A stretch of DNA of 64,000 nucleotides from Pseudomonadales bacterium. GTDB taxonomy: Bacteria; Pseudomonadota; Gammaproteobacteria; Pseudomonadales; Pseudohongiellaceae. Each line of letters starts with the position of its first letter. Position 1 is the first letter of the stretch. The notes below the pieces were generated by a model, which saw only the letters and a program-made list of their open reading frames with translations, was not told the origin of the DNA and made no database searches. Location of the stretch: the NCBI GenBank assembly GCA_012103535.1, contig WLWQ01000002.1, positions 558,001 to 622,000 on the forward strand. Reading direction: 5' to 3'. The translations under genes were made by a program, and so were the position numbers. Shown in pieces: positions 33,587-43,818 of this stretch.

Positions 33587-36376
33587 ATGAGAAGTTGTAT
33601 GAGCAGTATTGGATCACTAAGGCAAGGATGCCTTTTGATCTTCTTTCTCACATTACAACTCGCAGCGTTTTCAGCTAAAGCGCAGCTTCCAGAATTAGAC
33701 TTACCCTCAACCCTTACCGGTAACGCAACCACTGCTAAGTTTTTTGGTGGTGCCACTGCCGATGGTGGCATTACTTTTAGTAGTAGCTTCGCCGCCGATC
33801 AAGCTTACGATATTCTCACTGAAATCCAGGTTGAACCTGCTCATGTTGGTTCTCAGGGCAATCTCTATGTCGTATTTAGCTTAGGCAACGAGATATTCAT
33901 GCAGGATGAAAGCGGTGCGTTCCAGGAATGGGATTTGCAGTTGGAGACATTGCTCGCAGCTAGTCCCGATAAATCGCTGGTGGCGAATGAAGCACTACTT
34001 GTCGCCGACACTGCTGAATTACTCGCAGGTGCATTAAGCACCTCATCATTAGCGGTATTCCTGGCCTATGATTCGGTAGCTGCTCCCGAGGAATTATTCT
34101 TTAATGCGTCACCCATTATCGTGGCGCTTGCTGCACAACAAGGCGTGCCGCCTAGCGAAACACTTTACTTAAGCAACGTTTCTGATCCTATTATCCAGAC
34201 TCGTTGTATCGTCTGTCACACGGTTGGCGGCGTCGCGCAGAACAGTGATCTGGTGTATGTGAATAGTTCGACACCGGACTACCAGTCTATCAACTACAAC
34301 TCCTTAATGGACTACATCGCCAATGCGCCTAGTGGTAGCGAGCTAATACTTTCCAAACCGCAGGGACTGTCTTCCCACGGCGGCGGCGTGCAACTTACCC
34401 CGGGCAGCGAAGATCTTAGTGCCTGGGCCGCATTCGTAGAAGCGGCCATAGCAGAAACTACCGGCGGTGTGGGCGGTGGCGAAGGCAGTAGCTACATTTT
34501 CGATGCGGTAGTTAAAACCGATAACGAAGAAGCATTAAGAAAAGCTTCCTTGCTGTTCGCCGGCAGATTACCAACAGATGCTGAACTCGCGGCTGTTAGC
34601 GGCGGCACCGAAGAAGATTTACGTCAGGCTATTCGGGCTTTAATGAATGGCGATGGTTTTTCTGAATACTTGATTGAAAGTGCAAATGACAATTTGTTGA
34701 CTGAAGCGTTTGTCTTCAACCTGTTCAATATCGTCGATCGTTTTCACTATCCGAACTCCGAACAGTATTTCATGAGTCAAGGCAATCGGACTGAGAGATT
34801 ACTGGTCAGTGGAGCCTTGGCACTTGAGCCGATGATGCTCATAGATCATGTGGTAAGCAACGAACGGCCTTACAGTGAAATACTTACCGCCGATTACATT
34901 ATGCTTAATCCTTATTCGGCCATTGTTTATGGCGGCAACGTAAGTTTTAACGATGTTACGGATTTTGATGAATGGCGTGAAGGGGAAATTACTGAATACT
35001 ATCGTTGTGCACTTTGTGCACGTCAGAATCCATTGGCTAGTTACGATATGGCAACGGATTATCCCCATGCCGGAATTTTGAATTCGCCCGCATTTCTTTC
35101 TAGATTCCCTTCGACGGAAACCAATCGTAACCGTGCTCGTTCACGCTGGGCCTACTATTTCTTCCTCGGCGTAGATATCGAAGGGCTGTCAGAACGCACC
35201 ACAGATCCTGATGCATTGTCCGATGAAGATAACCCGACCCTGAACAATCCCAACTGTGTGGTTTGCCACGACATCATGGATCCCGTGGCTGGCGCTTTTC
35301 AAAATTACGGAGATGATGGTTTTTACAAAGACAAAACTGGCGGAGAGCATTCTCTTCCTCGTTCTTATACTAATGATCCCACCAGTGGTTATCAGCCTGG
35401 TGATACCTGGTATGCCGACATGCTGCAACCAGGCTTTGGTGAATTAATCGCGCCAACCCAGGACAATTCGATCCAGTGGTTGGCTCAGGAATTCGTCAAG
35501 GATAGTCGCTTCGGCTATGGCACTGTTAACTTCTGGTATAGCAGCGTCATGGGCAGGGATCCTTATTCGGAACCTGAAAATCCGGAAGATTTCGATTACG
35601 CCTCGAAACTAGCCGCCTACACCGCCGAGCAGGAACTCATGCAACAAGTTGCGGCGGATTTTGTCAGTGGTGCAGCCGGTAATGGCGTACACAATCTTAA
35701 AGACTTGCTAGTTGATCTAACCCTAAGTGATCAGTTCCGTGCTGACGCAGTAGTTGAGCAAAACGAATTACAAGCGGTGGAGTTGGCCGAGGTTGGAACT
35801 GGCAAATTGTTAACTCCGGAACAGCTCAATCGAAAACTGATCGACGTTACCGGTTTTAACTGGGAATACGGTCGAGCCAGTGCACTGGAACTGGTTTATG
35901 GACTCGTCTATGGCGGCATCGACTCATTCGGCATTACTGATAGAGCAACGGAACTTACTACATTAATGAGTACTGTTGTCACCGCGATGGCGAATGAAAT
36001 TTCCTGTTCGATCACTGCTAACGATTTTTCATTACCGGCGAGTCAGCGCAAGTTATTTCCGGGTGTTGAGCTAGCCAGTCTACCAACGAATGATTCCGCA
36101 GGCATCATTGCCAATGTGCAACACCTGCATCAACAAATGCTAGGTGAGGATCTTTCCAGTAGCGATGTTGAGATACAAGCCACTTATAACTTGTTCGTCG
36201 ATGTATGGAATGCAAGACAGTCAGCAGGTAAAGGGGCAGCGGTAAGCAGTACCGAAGAGTTATGTATTTTTGAAAATGTAGATAATCCTGTAACGACGGA
36301 TCCGAACCAAACACTGCGCAGTTGGGCTGTGGTCGTTAATTACCTGCTCCGTGATTACAAGTTCATTCACGAGTAG
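33587..36376 (+). CDS. large exported multi-domain protein with two CxxCH motifs
   Basis: A 929-residue protein. The signal peptide (about 1-32) is followed by the same beta domain as the preceding gene (about 33-180), a CIVCHTVGG domain (about 195-290), a Ser/Gly linker, and a long C-terminal part with FAGRLPTDAELAAVSGG and CVVCHDIMDPVAG (about residue 565). The last two resemble DUF1592/1588-type haem-binding proteins of secretion-linked enzymes; the pairing with a DUF1501 gene fits. It is clearly haem-binding and periplasmic or surface-located, but the substrate is unknown. GGAA is seen before ATG. Confidence 0.78.
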   Translation: MRSCMSSIGSLRQGCLLIFFLTLQLAAFSAKAQLPELDLPSTLTGNATTAKFFGGATADGGITFSSSFAADQAYDILTEIQVEPAHVGSQGNLYVVFSLGNEIFMQDESGAFQEWDLQLETLLAASPDKSLVANEALLVADTAELLAGALSTSSLAVFLAYDSVAAPEELFFNASPIIVALAAQQGVPPSETLYLSNVSDPIIQTRCIVCHTVGGVAQNSDLVYVNSSTPDYQSINYNSLMDYIANAPSGSELILSKPQGLSSHGGGVQLTPGSEDLSAWAAFVEAAIAETTGGVGGGEGSSYIFDAVVKTDNEEALRKASLLFAGRLPTDAELAAVSGGTEEDLRQAIRALMNGDGFSEYLIESANDNLLTEAFVFNLFNIVDRFHYPNSEQYFMSQGNRTERLLVSGALALEPMMLIDHVVSNERPYSEILTADYIMLNPYSAIVYGGNVSFNDVTDFDEWREGEITEYYRCALCARQNPLASYDMATDYPHAGILNSPAFLSRFPSTETNRNRARSRWAYYFFLGVDIEGLSERTTDPDALSDEDNPTLNNPNCVVCHDIMDPVAGAFQNYGDDGFYKDKTGGEHSLPRSYTNDPTSGYQPGDTWYADMLQPGFGELIAPTQDNSIQWLAQEFVKDSRFGYGTVNFWYSSVMGRDPYSEPENPEDFDYASKLAAYTAEQELMQQVAADFVSGAAGNGVHNLKDLLVDLTLSDQFRADAVVEQNELQAVELAEVGTGKLLTPEQLNRKLIDVTGFNWEYGRASALELVYGLVYGGIDSFGITDRATELTTLMSTVVTAMANEISCSITANDFSLPASQRKLFPGVELASLPTNDSAGIIANVQHLHQQMLGEDLSSSDVEIQATYNLFVDVWNARQSAGKGAAVSSTEELCIFENVDNPVTTDPNQTLRSWAVVVNYLLRDYKFIHE

Positions 36377-36402
36377 AAAAGGACTGAGAGGGAAGTAATA
36401 AA

Positions 36403-37677
36403 ATGAAGCGTCGAGAATTTACCAAACTCTTAAGCATGGCTGGGCTCGGTGCGGCGGTACCCTTTCCATTTCAGTTCGCTACTGCTGCGGAGCCTTATAC
36501 TGGTCCATTCTATATCTCTTTAGCTGCAATCGGCGGCTGGGATGTCACCAGTTTTTGCGATCCGAAAACCAATCAAACGGGTCAGCGTGCAATTAACACC
36601 TGGGCAGATTCCTCTGAGATTCAGCAGATCGGAAACATCAGTTATGCCCCGGTGGCCAACAATCAGGCATTCTTCGAACGCTTTTACCAGGATATGCTGG
36701 TTATTAATGGCATCGACACCCAGACGAATTCCCATGATGACGGACGACGGCATACCTGGAGTGGTCGCATTGGTTTTGGCTATCCAAGTTTTGGGGCTAT
36801 CGCTTCTAGCGTAATCGCTCCCGATCTTCCTCTGTCTCTGGTGCATGCTAATGGCTACAGCGAAACCGCTGGTATAGCCCGATTCAGTCGCTTGCAGAAT
36901 CCTGACTTGATCAGCAATTTGGTCAATGATTCCAGTGTGCAGGTTGGTGAAACCACTTACGATTTGTACGAGGCTGGTGAAATCGATCTTATCGAGCAGT
37001 ACCAGAATGAAAGACTGGATCGCCTAATGGCAAGCAATGCTTTGTTACCGCGACAGGAAAAAGGCATGAATAATCTCTACCTGGCCAATGCCACCAGAGA
37101 TGATTTAGACGCGTTTGCCGATCTATTGCCCGCCACGTTTGAAGAAGACAATGATTTTCGTGCTGCTGAATTGGCCTTACTGGCCTATCAATCGGGGCTC
37201 TGTGTTGCCGCTCAATTGGGATTTAATGGATTCGATACTCACCAGACCCACGACGACGACCATTTCGAACCCTTGTCTAAATTGACTGATTTGGTAGCGT
37301 TTATTTTTGATACAGCGGAAGCAGCGGGCTTTGCTGACAGAATTGTGCTGACTCTGGGTTCAGATTTCGGACGAACACCTTACTACAATGCCGGTGGTGG
37401 CAAGGATCACTGGCCTATCGGCAGTGCGATCTTTATTCAGCAAGGGGCTACCTGGGGTAATCGCGTAGTCGGAGCAACAGATGAAGGACACAATGCCCAC
37501 AGTATCAACCCTGCTACCCTTGCAGTTGATGACTCAGTTAATGGTGTGCGACTCGAACCAAAGCACTTACAACAGGCAATGCGACAATTAGGCGGGGTTG
37601 ATCAATCGACTATTGCGCAGTTGTTTCCGCTAAATGCTGAAGACGTTGACTTCTTCAACTCCTCTCTTCAAACATGA
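36403..37677 (+). CDS. Tat-exported DUF1501-family protein
   Basis: A 424-residue protein. The twin-arginine signal (MKRREFTKLLSMAGLGAAV) is followed by the alkaline-phosphatase-like DUF1501 fold, with GGWDVTSFCD near residue 45, THQTHDDDH-like metal-type residues and LGSDFGRTPYYN about residue 320. DUF1501 genes normally sit beside large DUF1800/1592-type exported genes, as here (26 bases after 33587's product). It may act on polymers or sulfated substrates at the cell surface, but its activity is unproven. Confidence 0.85.
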   Translation: MKRREFTKLLSMAGLGAAVPFPFQFATAAEPYTGPFYISLAAIGGWDVTSFCDPKTNQTGQRAINTWADSSEIQQIGNISYAPVANNQAFFERFYQDMLVINGIDTQTNSHDDGRRHTWSGRIGFGYPSFGAIASSVIAPDLPLSLVHANGYSETAGIARFSRLQNPDLISNLVNDSSVQVGETTYDLYEAGEIDLIEQYQNERLDRLMASNALLPRQEKGMNNLYLANATRDDLDAFADLLPATFEEDNDFRAAELALLAYQSGLCVAAQLGFNGFDTHQTHDDDHFEPLSKLTDLVAFIFDTAEAAGFADRIVLTLGSDFGRTPYYNAGGGKDHWPIGSAIFIQQGATWGNRVVGATDEGHNAHSINPATLAVDDSVNGVRLEPKHLQQAMRQLGGVDQSTIAQLFPLNAEDVDFFNSSLQT

Positions 37678-37867
37678 TTACAAGTTAGCAACCATATCTC
37701 GTTAAATTTGTGGTATTTGTAAAAGTGCCACTTGTCCCCCAATAATGAACACCGTGAATATATTTTATATGTGAACAGTGTAACTACTAAGGTTTCCCCT
37801 TAAGATGACATTTTAGTCAAAAGGCATTTAAATACAGCCTACAATTTTCAAGGGGGGCAAAGTATTA

Positions 37868-38254
37868 ATGCCAAAAATGGAATCGTTTATCGATCGCTCC
37901 ATTGGCTTAACCGTGATCACGATTTATGGCGAGGTGAATCCACTCGATTTATTCAAGTGCATTGACCATTACTATGAAGGTGATAGAACAAATCTGGTGC
38001 TATTCGACTTTTCTGATGCGATATTCGAAAACGCAGGGCCAGAATTTCCCCGTAAAACTCTTTCCCAAAAGGAGCGCTACTCGCGCAAAGGAGATCGCAA
38101 GGCATTTGTTCTTCCTATCCCAGTGGAGAAAGATCTAAAGGGATTGTTGCAAGAGTATTGTCAGACTGAAGCAAACGAATCAAATCTCGATGTGTTCAAC
38201 AATCTGATAGATGCCAATAAATGGCTGATGGAGTCTAAGGACGCCCACCGTTAG
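37868..38254 (+). CDS. SpoIIAA/STAS-like small protein
   Basis: A 128-residue cytoplasmic protein with VITIYGEVNPLDLFKCID and a final NLIDANKWLM. Size and layout match the gene at 24149, with only weak sequence likeness. AAGGGGGGC stands before ATG 37868. Its stop overlaps that of the convergent small gene on the minus strand. Function unknown. Confidence 0.6.
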   Translation: MPKMESFIDRSIGLTVITIYGEVNPLDLFKCIDHYYEGDRTNLVLFDFSDAIFENAGPEFPRKTLSQKERYSRKGDRKAFVLPIPVEKDLKGLLQEYCQTEANESNLDVFNNLIDANKWLMESKDAHR

Positions 38255-38379
38255 CGTGCGGCACGGCCTACGTAACCCTGAAAGGTTCGCTCGATAAAAT
38301 CATCTACTCCTGGTACAAAAAGTACGGCTAGAACAGTAAGAACCAAGCTTATCGCAATTCCCCAATAGAAATATTTCAT
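38251..38379 (-). CDS. 42-residue single-span membrane protein
   Basis: Not in a standard ORF list because of its size. ATG 38379 has GGGAGAAG nine bases upstream. Residues about 4-23 (FYWGIAISLVLTVLAVLFV) form one membrane helix, followed by a basic tail ending in RAAR. It lies 15 bases after the stop of the 38395 gene, so the two share a transcript. Its function is unknown. Confidence 0.6.
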   Translation of the reverse strand: MKYFYWGIAISLVLTVLAVLFVPGVDDFIERTFQGYVGRAAR

Positions 38380-38394
38380 TAGACTTCTCCCTGT

Positions 38395-38913
38395 CTATCC
38401 GCGTGGTGCCGCTTCGAATAACCAAACATCGCCATTTTCCACTGCAGCGGCCGTGGTTCTGGAAGGATACTTGCCTGTAATTGCAGCCGTGATGCCGTCC
38501 AAAGCTGGGCCTGATTGAATTCGGCGTAAATTTCTTTCGTAGCGTACACCGTTAATGCGGATTACGGCGCGGCCGTCGGCTTCGGCTTGCACCGGCCATT
38601 GCTTCCACATTCTGCCCACTGCGCTGCCCATGTATCCTGACCATACATAGAGCTTGCCTGCATGTTCCACGGTCCAAATGGTGCGCGAGGCGGGCGGATC
38701 TAAGAGTTGTAATTCAATGGTGGGAATGTCATTAACAAAGCGCCAATCCGGTTCCGGCCCTGAATGGAGATCACCGTCAATCAGTGGGCCACCAGAAAAA
38801 ACGAAATTGGATCCATCGGATAAGCGCTGCTTAACCGCTGCGGTTGATACAGCAGTGATTGGGATGAGTAGTAAGCAAAGAATAACGATAATTAGGTTTT
38901 TGAAAATCTTCAT
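38395..38913 (-). CDS. exported protein, function unknown
   Basis: A 172-residue protein with a long hydrophobic N terminus (about 1-27, a signal peptide or anchor). The beta-rich body contains IWTVEHAGKLYVWSGY and a final EAAPRG. It slightly resembles small split-barrel proteins, without a firm family. It is co-directional with the 42-residue gene. Confidence 0.6.
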   Translation of the reverse strand: MKIFKNLIIVILCLLLIPITAVSTAAVKQRLSDGSNFVFSGGPLIDGDLHSGPEPDWRFVNDIPTIELQLLDPPASRTIWTVEHAGKLYVWSGYMGSAVGRMWKQWPVQAEADGRAVIRINGVRYERNLRRIQSGPALDGITAAITGKYPSRTTAAAVENGDVWLFEAAPRG

Positions 38914-38926
38914 GTTGATTTCTCAC

Positions 38927-38957
38927 TTTGAAAATTAGCCGAAGGCTAATTTTCAAA
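38927..38957. repeat. 14-bp perfect hairpin with 3-base loop
   Basis: TTTGAAAATTAGCC, loop GAA, and exact complement GGCTAATTTTCAAA. It is 13 bases upstream of ATG 38913, so it would form at the start of that mRNA or end the transcript of the 39084 gene. No T run follows. Confidence 0.6.
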
Positions 38958-38992
38958 CTACCAGAAAATAGCTCCATCGACGTTTAGAACTA

Positions 38993-39025
38993 GTTTGAAT
39001 ATTTGCCTTAGGCAACTATTCAAAC
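38993..39025. repeat. 15-bp hairpin with 3-base loop, related to the previous one
   Basis: GTTTGAATATTTGCC, loop TTA, GGCAACTATTCAAAC, with one mismatch. It has the same TTTGAA...GCC/GGC...TTCAAA frame as 38927-38957 but different inner bases on both arms, so pairing has been kept. Confidence 0.6.
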
Positions 39026-39083
39026 CATCAATTGGAAAATATAAATGCTACATTTGGATTGCACTGCCATCCAGATAAATCAC

Positions 39084-39476
39084 TCAATACATTATAAACT
39101 CGATCAAGTTGTTATCTGGATCTCGCGTATAAATACTTGTGCCTTCAGTGCTTCCTTCATTCATCCCTCCGGTCCTCGGTACCGGACCCAATTCAATGTC
39201 AGCACCGGCTTCAGTTAGAGTCGCCAGCAAATCATCCTGGCTGCCATCCCAAACGAAACAGATATCACCAGAACCTGGCACGGCGGAATGCCCACGTAAA
39301 GTAAACTGTGAATCTTGCCAGAGGTCGGGCATGTGTAAGTTTATTTTATTATCACCAAATACCACCGCCTGAATTCTTCCCTGGTCGACTACGCGACAGC
39401 CAAGCGCAGTATAAAAGGCTACCATTTCTTCTACCCGTTCCATGGGTACGGCGGTGTGATCGAATGATTTAATCAT
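39084..39476 (-). CDS. VOC-family (glyoxalase/bleomycin-resistance-like) protein
   Basis: A 130-residue VOC protein. [21 protein letters not shown] and the C-terminal [12 protein letters not shown] contain the metal-ligand His and Glu usual for the family. Its start overlaps the stop of the amidohydrolase gene by four bases. It could be a dioxygenase, lyase or binding protein; it is probably linked to the amidohydrolase substrate. Confidence 0.85.
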   Translation of the reverse strand: MIKSFDHTAVPMERVEEMVAFYTALGCRVVDQGRIQAVVFGDNKINLHMPDLWQDSQFTLRGHSAVPGSGDICFVWDGSQDDLLATLTEAGADIELGPVPRTGGMNEGSTEGTSIYTRDPDNNLIEFIMY

Positions 39477-40762
39477 TGTTTATATATAGTGCCACCTTTC
39501 ATGACGAAATTAACCTGCTCCATCACTCTTATGTCATTCAGGGGATCGCCAGGTACTGCGATAATATCTGCCTGCTTGCCAATTGACAGGCTGCCATGAG
39601 TATCACTTATGCCGAGAAAATCAGCAGCTACCGTTGTCGCAGATTTAATCGCTTCCATTTCCGGCATGCCAGCATTCACCATTAAACCGAATTCCTGGGC
39701 ATTGTCTCCGTGGGCGGAAACGCCGGTGTCGGTACCAAAAACTATTGGTACACCTGCTGCATAAGCGCGGGCAAAGGTTTCATTTATTAGTGGACCGATA
39801 GTCGCGGCTTTCGGTCTGACCAGTTCCGGAAAGAAACCATCAATCTTGGCTTTCTCTGCCACCCAGTTACCTGCGACGATTGTTGGCGCATAGTAGGTGC
39901 CGCGTTCTTTCATCAGCTCCATGATTTCTTCCGTCATATAAGTGCCATGTTCGATAGAGGCAACTCCTGCTAAAACTGCGCGCCTCATCCCTTCGGCACC
40001 ATGTGCGTGAGCAGCTACTTGCAAACCATAATCGTTCGCCGTTTGAATTATGCTTTCTAATTCTTCCATGGTGAACTGTGGATTCTGCCCGCTCGCTGCA
40101 ACACTCAATACGCCGCCGGTGGCAGTAATTTTGATCCAGTCTGCACCGTCTTGATAACGTTGACGCACGGCACGCCGGGCATCGTCGGCGCTGTTAACTA
40201 CACCGTCTTCTGGAGTTGGTTCGTAGATGATGTGATCTGCCCAACCGTTGGTAGGGTCGGCATGGCCGCCGGTCGAAGCAAGACTCTTGGCTGAGGTAAA
40301 AATTCGTGGGCCTGGGACCGTGCCGTTATTTATCGCATTGCGCAAAGATACACTGACATTGAATCCATCGCCCAGATGCCTTACTACGGTAAATCCCGCT
40401 TCCAGAGTGCGCTTGGCATAAAGTACAGAATTGAAGGCATAGTCTGCTGGATCGAGAGTAAAATCATTAACCTGATCACCTGCGGCGTACTCACTGGTGA
40501 TGTGAACATGCATATCCATCAGGCCGGGCATAACCGTGGCATTCCGCAAATCCACTACGGTGTCGTCACTGCCGGGAGCAGTGAAGCCATTTTCTATGGC
40601 AGAAATCGTGTCATTCACGACTCTTATGGTCCGATTGGTAAGTGCCTCATCGGCAAAACCGTCAATGAACCTGCCAGCATGAATTAGTGTGTCTGCTTGA
40701 AGCGGAATTGCCGCAGCACTGAATACAGTTGCGATAAGCAATCTGGAAATTAATTTGGCCAT
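39473..40762 (-). CDS. exported amidohydrolase (imidazolonepropionase/prolidase-like)
   Basis: A 429-residue metal-dependent hydrolase with a signal peptide (about 1-23, ending LQA). Metal ligands: HVHIT (about residue 85), Lys in [10 protein letters not shown] (about 210), HAHG (about 250), IEHGTY (about 270) and FGTDTG (about 325). This exported subgroup includes Xaa-Pro dipeptidase-like and organophosphate-hydrolase-like enzymes; the substrate is unknown. The VOC gene overlaps its end by four bases. Confidence 0.87.
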   Translation of the reverse strand: MAKLISRLLIATVFSAAAIPLQADTLIHAGRFIDGFADEALTNRTIRVVNDTISAIENGFTAPGSDDTVVDLRNATVMPGLMDMHVHITSEYAAGDQVNDFTLDPADYAFNSVLYAKRTLEAGFTVVRHLGDGFNVSVSLRNAINNGTVPGPRIFTSAKSLASTGGHADPTNGWADHIIYEPTPEDGVVNSADDARRAVRQRYQDGADWIKITATGGVLSVAASGQNPQFTMEELESIIQTANDYGLQVAAHAHGAEGMRRAVLAGVASIEHGTYMTEEIMELMKERGTYYAPTIVAGNWVAEKAKIDGFFPELVRPKAATIGPLINETFARAYAAGVPIVFGTDTGVSAHGDNAQEFGLMVNAGMPEMEAIKSATTVAADFLGISDTHGSLSIGKQADIIAVPGDPLNDIRVMEQVNFVMKGGTIYKQ

Positions 40763-40958
40763 TTCCTACATCCTGATTTAACAAAGTGCATTAAGGAGTA
40801 AGGAAGGTAGCGCGTTCCAGATATGGCTGCAATCAAAAAGGATCAGAGGAAAAACCCAGTTCTGTTTTATTGCTTTCGTCCTTTTAAGACGTTTATCTAA
40901 GGCAAAAAAAGGGGTAGCGATATCAGGTAATTTCAGAATATCGTCGTTTATCCCGGGC

Positions 40959-40990
40959 AAAAAAAAGGGGCTACATAAGTAACCCCTTTC
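40959..40990 (-). terminator. rho-independent terminator of the large TonB receptor
   Basis: Minus strand: AAAGGGGTTAC pairs with GTAGCCCCTTT, ending in eight T. It is 45 bases after the receptor stop. A second small stem (TCTGATC/GATCAGA) lies between. Confidence 0.85.
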
Positions 40991-41034
40991 TTGATCTTGT
41001 TCTGATCTAAACGATCAGATCAATTCCGTTTGAC

Positions 41035-43818
41035 TTAGAAGTCAACGCGGAATCGAGCGTAGTAGAACGCACCTTCAATTCCCCATGGAGTAGTACCACT
41101 GTAAGTGTTACCAGATCCGATGGTTCCATCCAGGTTGTCCTGATCAATTACACCTTCTTCGTCAAACACGTTGTTCGCGCCGAGGACAAAGGTGTAGTTG
41201 TCATTGAAAGTGTATGCAACTTCTACGTCGAAGATGTTTTCGCCGTCATAACACTGGTCATTGAAGTTAGATACCAGACAGTCAATGTTATAACCTGTTC
41301 CGTTTACACCTCGAGCAGTTGGGTCTCCAGAAAATGAGGAGTTAACCCAATCATCATAGGTGCGCAAACGTGCGAGGAAGCGGAAGTCTTCGTAGAAGTG
41401 GTTGTAAGTAAATACACCCCGGTTTTCTGGGTTGTAGTTCTCAAGATCCACCACTCGGTTACGGCTTACTTCCGAACCAGCGTTATCAACTTCGGTTTCA
41501 ACCCAAGTCCAGGCTGCAACTAGGCTACCATTACCGTAATCACCCCAATCCAGGTCCCAAGTACCAACTAAGTCGACACCAGTTGTGGTGGTTTCAAAGT
41601 CATTGGTATAGAAAGACACGGAGTTAAGGTCAGCAGCACCTGGTACACCAAGCTCTTGTAAACAGAGGGCAAGGTTGCCGATCGGGTTGGCCCGAGCATT
41701 CGGACAGGCCACACCTGCAGGAACCGGTTCGCCACCAATTTCGATGGAACCAGTCTGGGCAATACGATCTTCCAATTCTATCTGGAAGTAATCGACTGTG
41801 ACGTTAATGTCAGGGGTTACATCCCAGACAAAACCAACAGAGAAGTTAGAAGAGTCTTCCGCATCCAATGCCTGTGCTCCTAAGAACTGAGCAATTGGAT
41901 TAGTCGGAGGAATCTGACCACGTTGCTGAAGATCGCCATCGATAGTAATCGTAGAAACCTTAGTTACGTTTTCCTGACCAGGAGTAGGTGCACGAAATCC
42001 TGTATTAAAGGAAGAGCGCAACGACAGTGAATCATTTATACGATAGCGGCCGGCAACCTTAAAGTTTGTAGTATCGCCGAAAGACTCGAAGTCTTCATAG
42101 CGAGCTGCAATACCAGCAGTAAAGTTATCGGTAAGATCCGCTTCTAACTCAGTGTAGAACGCGTAGTTAGAACGACCCCAACGACCGGCTTGCTGTGGGC
42201 TAAAACCGGCAAAACCGTGTGCACCAATGCTCAAGTTTGGTAGTGGTGTTACACCGTCGCTGTAAGTGTTAGAACCATTTACATTCTGAAACGCATACTG
42301 GCCAGCTTTCCAAGATGCTTCTTCACCGATAATGGTTTCGAAGACCTCATCACGCCACTCAGCACCAAATGCGATACTTAAGTCAGATGCCAAGCCATCA
42401 ACAGGCATTACGTATACAAAGTCAGCATTCAAGTTAACTTCCGACTGAACATAAGAACCGATATCGAAATCACGCTGCAATGCACCGTTCACGATACCGT
42501 TTGGTCCGTTGGACGGGTTCCAGGTGTTGTTCAGAAAGAAAGAAACCTTGTTACGACCATAGCTTGCACTGAAATCGTAGCTCAGTTGTGGACTGTATTC
42601 GCCACGGATACCAGCAACGATGCTTGCATCTTTTAAGTTGCCACCGAACTGAGGTGTGTAGCCACCAGGTACCACCTGATTCATCACCCAGCAGTTGCTT
42701 GGCAATGTAGTCAGGGCTGTATAGTCTGCAGCAACTGCAGCAGCATCAAGAGGTACACCAGATCCACCAGAACCTGGGCTGGTCAGCGCAGGACAGTTGG
42801 AAGTTACACCGGTTTGGCCTGCAGCAATGTTTGTGTCAACAATCGCGCGGATACCAGTTCCGTCATCATAAACGCCGGTGCGGTCATTTGGATTACGGAA
42901 GAAGAAACCGCCTTCGGTTTCACGACGTCCGTAGTTACCAAATGCGTAGACTTCTTGTGTGCTGGATAGCTCGATACCGGAATTGAAAAAGATGTTCCAG
43001 TTATCGTAATACTCAGGACCACCCCAAACTTGTGCATATGGAGCGCGAACATTTGCTCGCTGATCTGGATTACCGTTGGCAATCAGGTTAGCGGCGTCTG
43101 TACGTTGAGTAGATCGGCTGGTTGCATCCTGTTCCATCCAGGAGCCAGTGATGTTGATAAAACCATCATCACCGAGTGGTAAGCCAATGTTACCCATGTA
43201 TTGAGTTAGCTCACCGTCGCCTTCTCCAAACTCACCGGTACGTGCTTCGAAAGACATGCCTTCGTTGGAATCATTAAGTACAAAGTTAATTACGCCAGCG
43301 ATTGCATCAGAACCATATTGGGCTGCTGCACCGTCTCGAAGTACTTCAGTTTGTCTTAATGCCAGTGCAGGAATGGCAGAAATATCTGCTCCCTGGGAAC
43401 CAGATGCCAATGAACCACCGAGTTCAGCAATTACGCCAGAACGGTGGCGACGCTTGCCATTTACGAGCACAAGAATGTTGTCAGGTGGCAGGCCACGCAA
43501 GTTTGCAGGACGCACTAGAGTAGCAGCGTCCGAAATCGCGTGACGGTCAACGTTATAAGACGGAACCGCTGTTTTCAGCATTTCGTCTAAATCGGCGAAT
43601 CCCATATTCTGGAATTCTTCACCGCTGATCACATCTACTGGCACTGAAGAATCGGAGGCACTACGCTGCGCGCGTCGCGAACCGATCGTCACAATTTCTT
43701 CAACCAGTTCATCCGCCTGTTGGCCAAAGGCCACCGGCGCAAAACCAGCTGGAGCAAGTAGACCCAGTGCAATAGCAGTAGGTAGGACCCTTCTTGCTAA
43801 GTTAGGTCGTTTATTCAT
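41035..43818 (-). CDS. large TonB-dependent receptor
   Basis: A 927-residue outer-membrane receptor. The signal peptide (about 1-32, ending AFGQ), TonB-box region VEEIVTIGSR, plug with ILVLVNGKRRHRSGV and AIPALALRQTEVLRDGAAA, and a long barrel ending in ARFRVDF. It is the group of gammaproteobacterial receptors for sugars, peptides or aromatic compounds; the substrate is not readable from sequence. It has its own terminator, and the gene stands alone. Confidence 0.92.
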   Translation of the reverse strand: MNKRPNLARRVLPTAIALGLLAPAGFAPVAFGQQADELVEEIVTIGSRRAQRSASDSSVPVDVISGEEFQNMGFADLDEMLKTAVPSYNVDRHAISDAATLVRPANLRGLPPDNILVLVNGKRRHRSGVIAELGGSLASGSQGADISAIPALALRQTEVLRDGAAAQYGSDAIAGVINFVLNDSNEGMSFEARTGEFGEGDGELTQYMGNIGLPLGDDGFINITGSWMEQDATSRSTQRTDAANLIANGNPDQRANVRAPYAQVWGGPEYYDNWNIFFNSGIELSSTQEVYAFGNYGRRETEGGFFFRNPNDRTGVYDDGTGIRAIVDTNIAAGQTGVTSNCPALTSPGSGGSGVPLDAAAVAADYTALTTLPSNCWVMNQVVPGGYTPQFGGNLKDASIVAGIRGEYSPQLSYDFSASYGRNKVSFFLNNTWNPSNGPNGIVNGALQRDFDIGSYVQSEVNLNADFVYVMPVDGLASDLSIAFGAEWRDEVFETIIGEEASWKAGQYAFQNVNGSNTYSDGVTPLPNLSIGAHGFAGFSPQQAGRWGRSNYAFYTELEADLTDNFTAGIAARYEDFESFGDTTNFKVAGRYRINDSLSLRSSFNTGFRAPTPGQENVTKVSTITIDGDLQQRGQIPPTNPIAQFLGAQALDAEDSSNFSVGFVWDVTPDINVTVDYFQIELEDRIAQTGSIEIGGEPVPAGVACPNARANPIGNLALCLQELGVPGAADLNSVSFYTNDFETTTTGVDLVGTWDLDWGDYGNGSLVAAWTWVETEVDNAGSEVSRNRVVDLENYNPENRGVFTYNHFYEDFRFLARLRTYDDWVNSSFSGDPTARGVNGTGYNIDCLVSNFNDQCYDGENIFDVEVAYTFNDNYTFVLGANNVFDEEGVIDQDNLDGTIGSGNTYSGTTPWGIEGAFYYARFRVDF

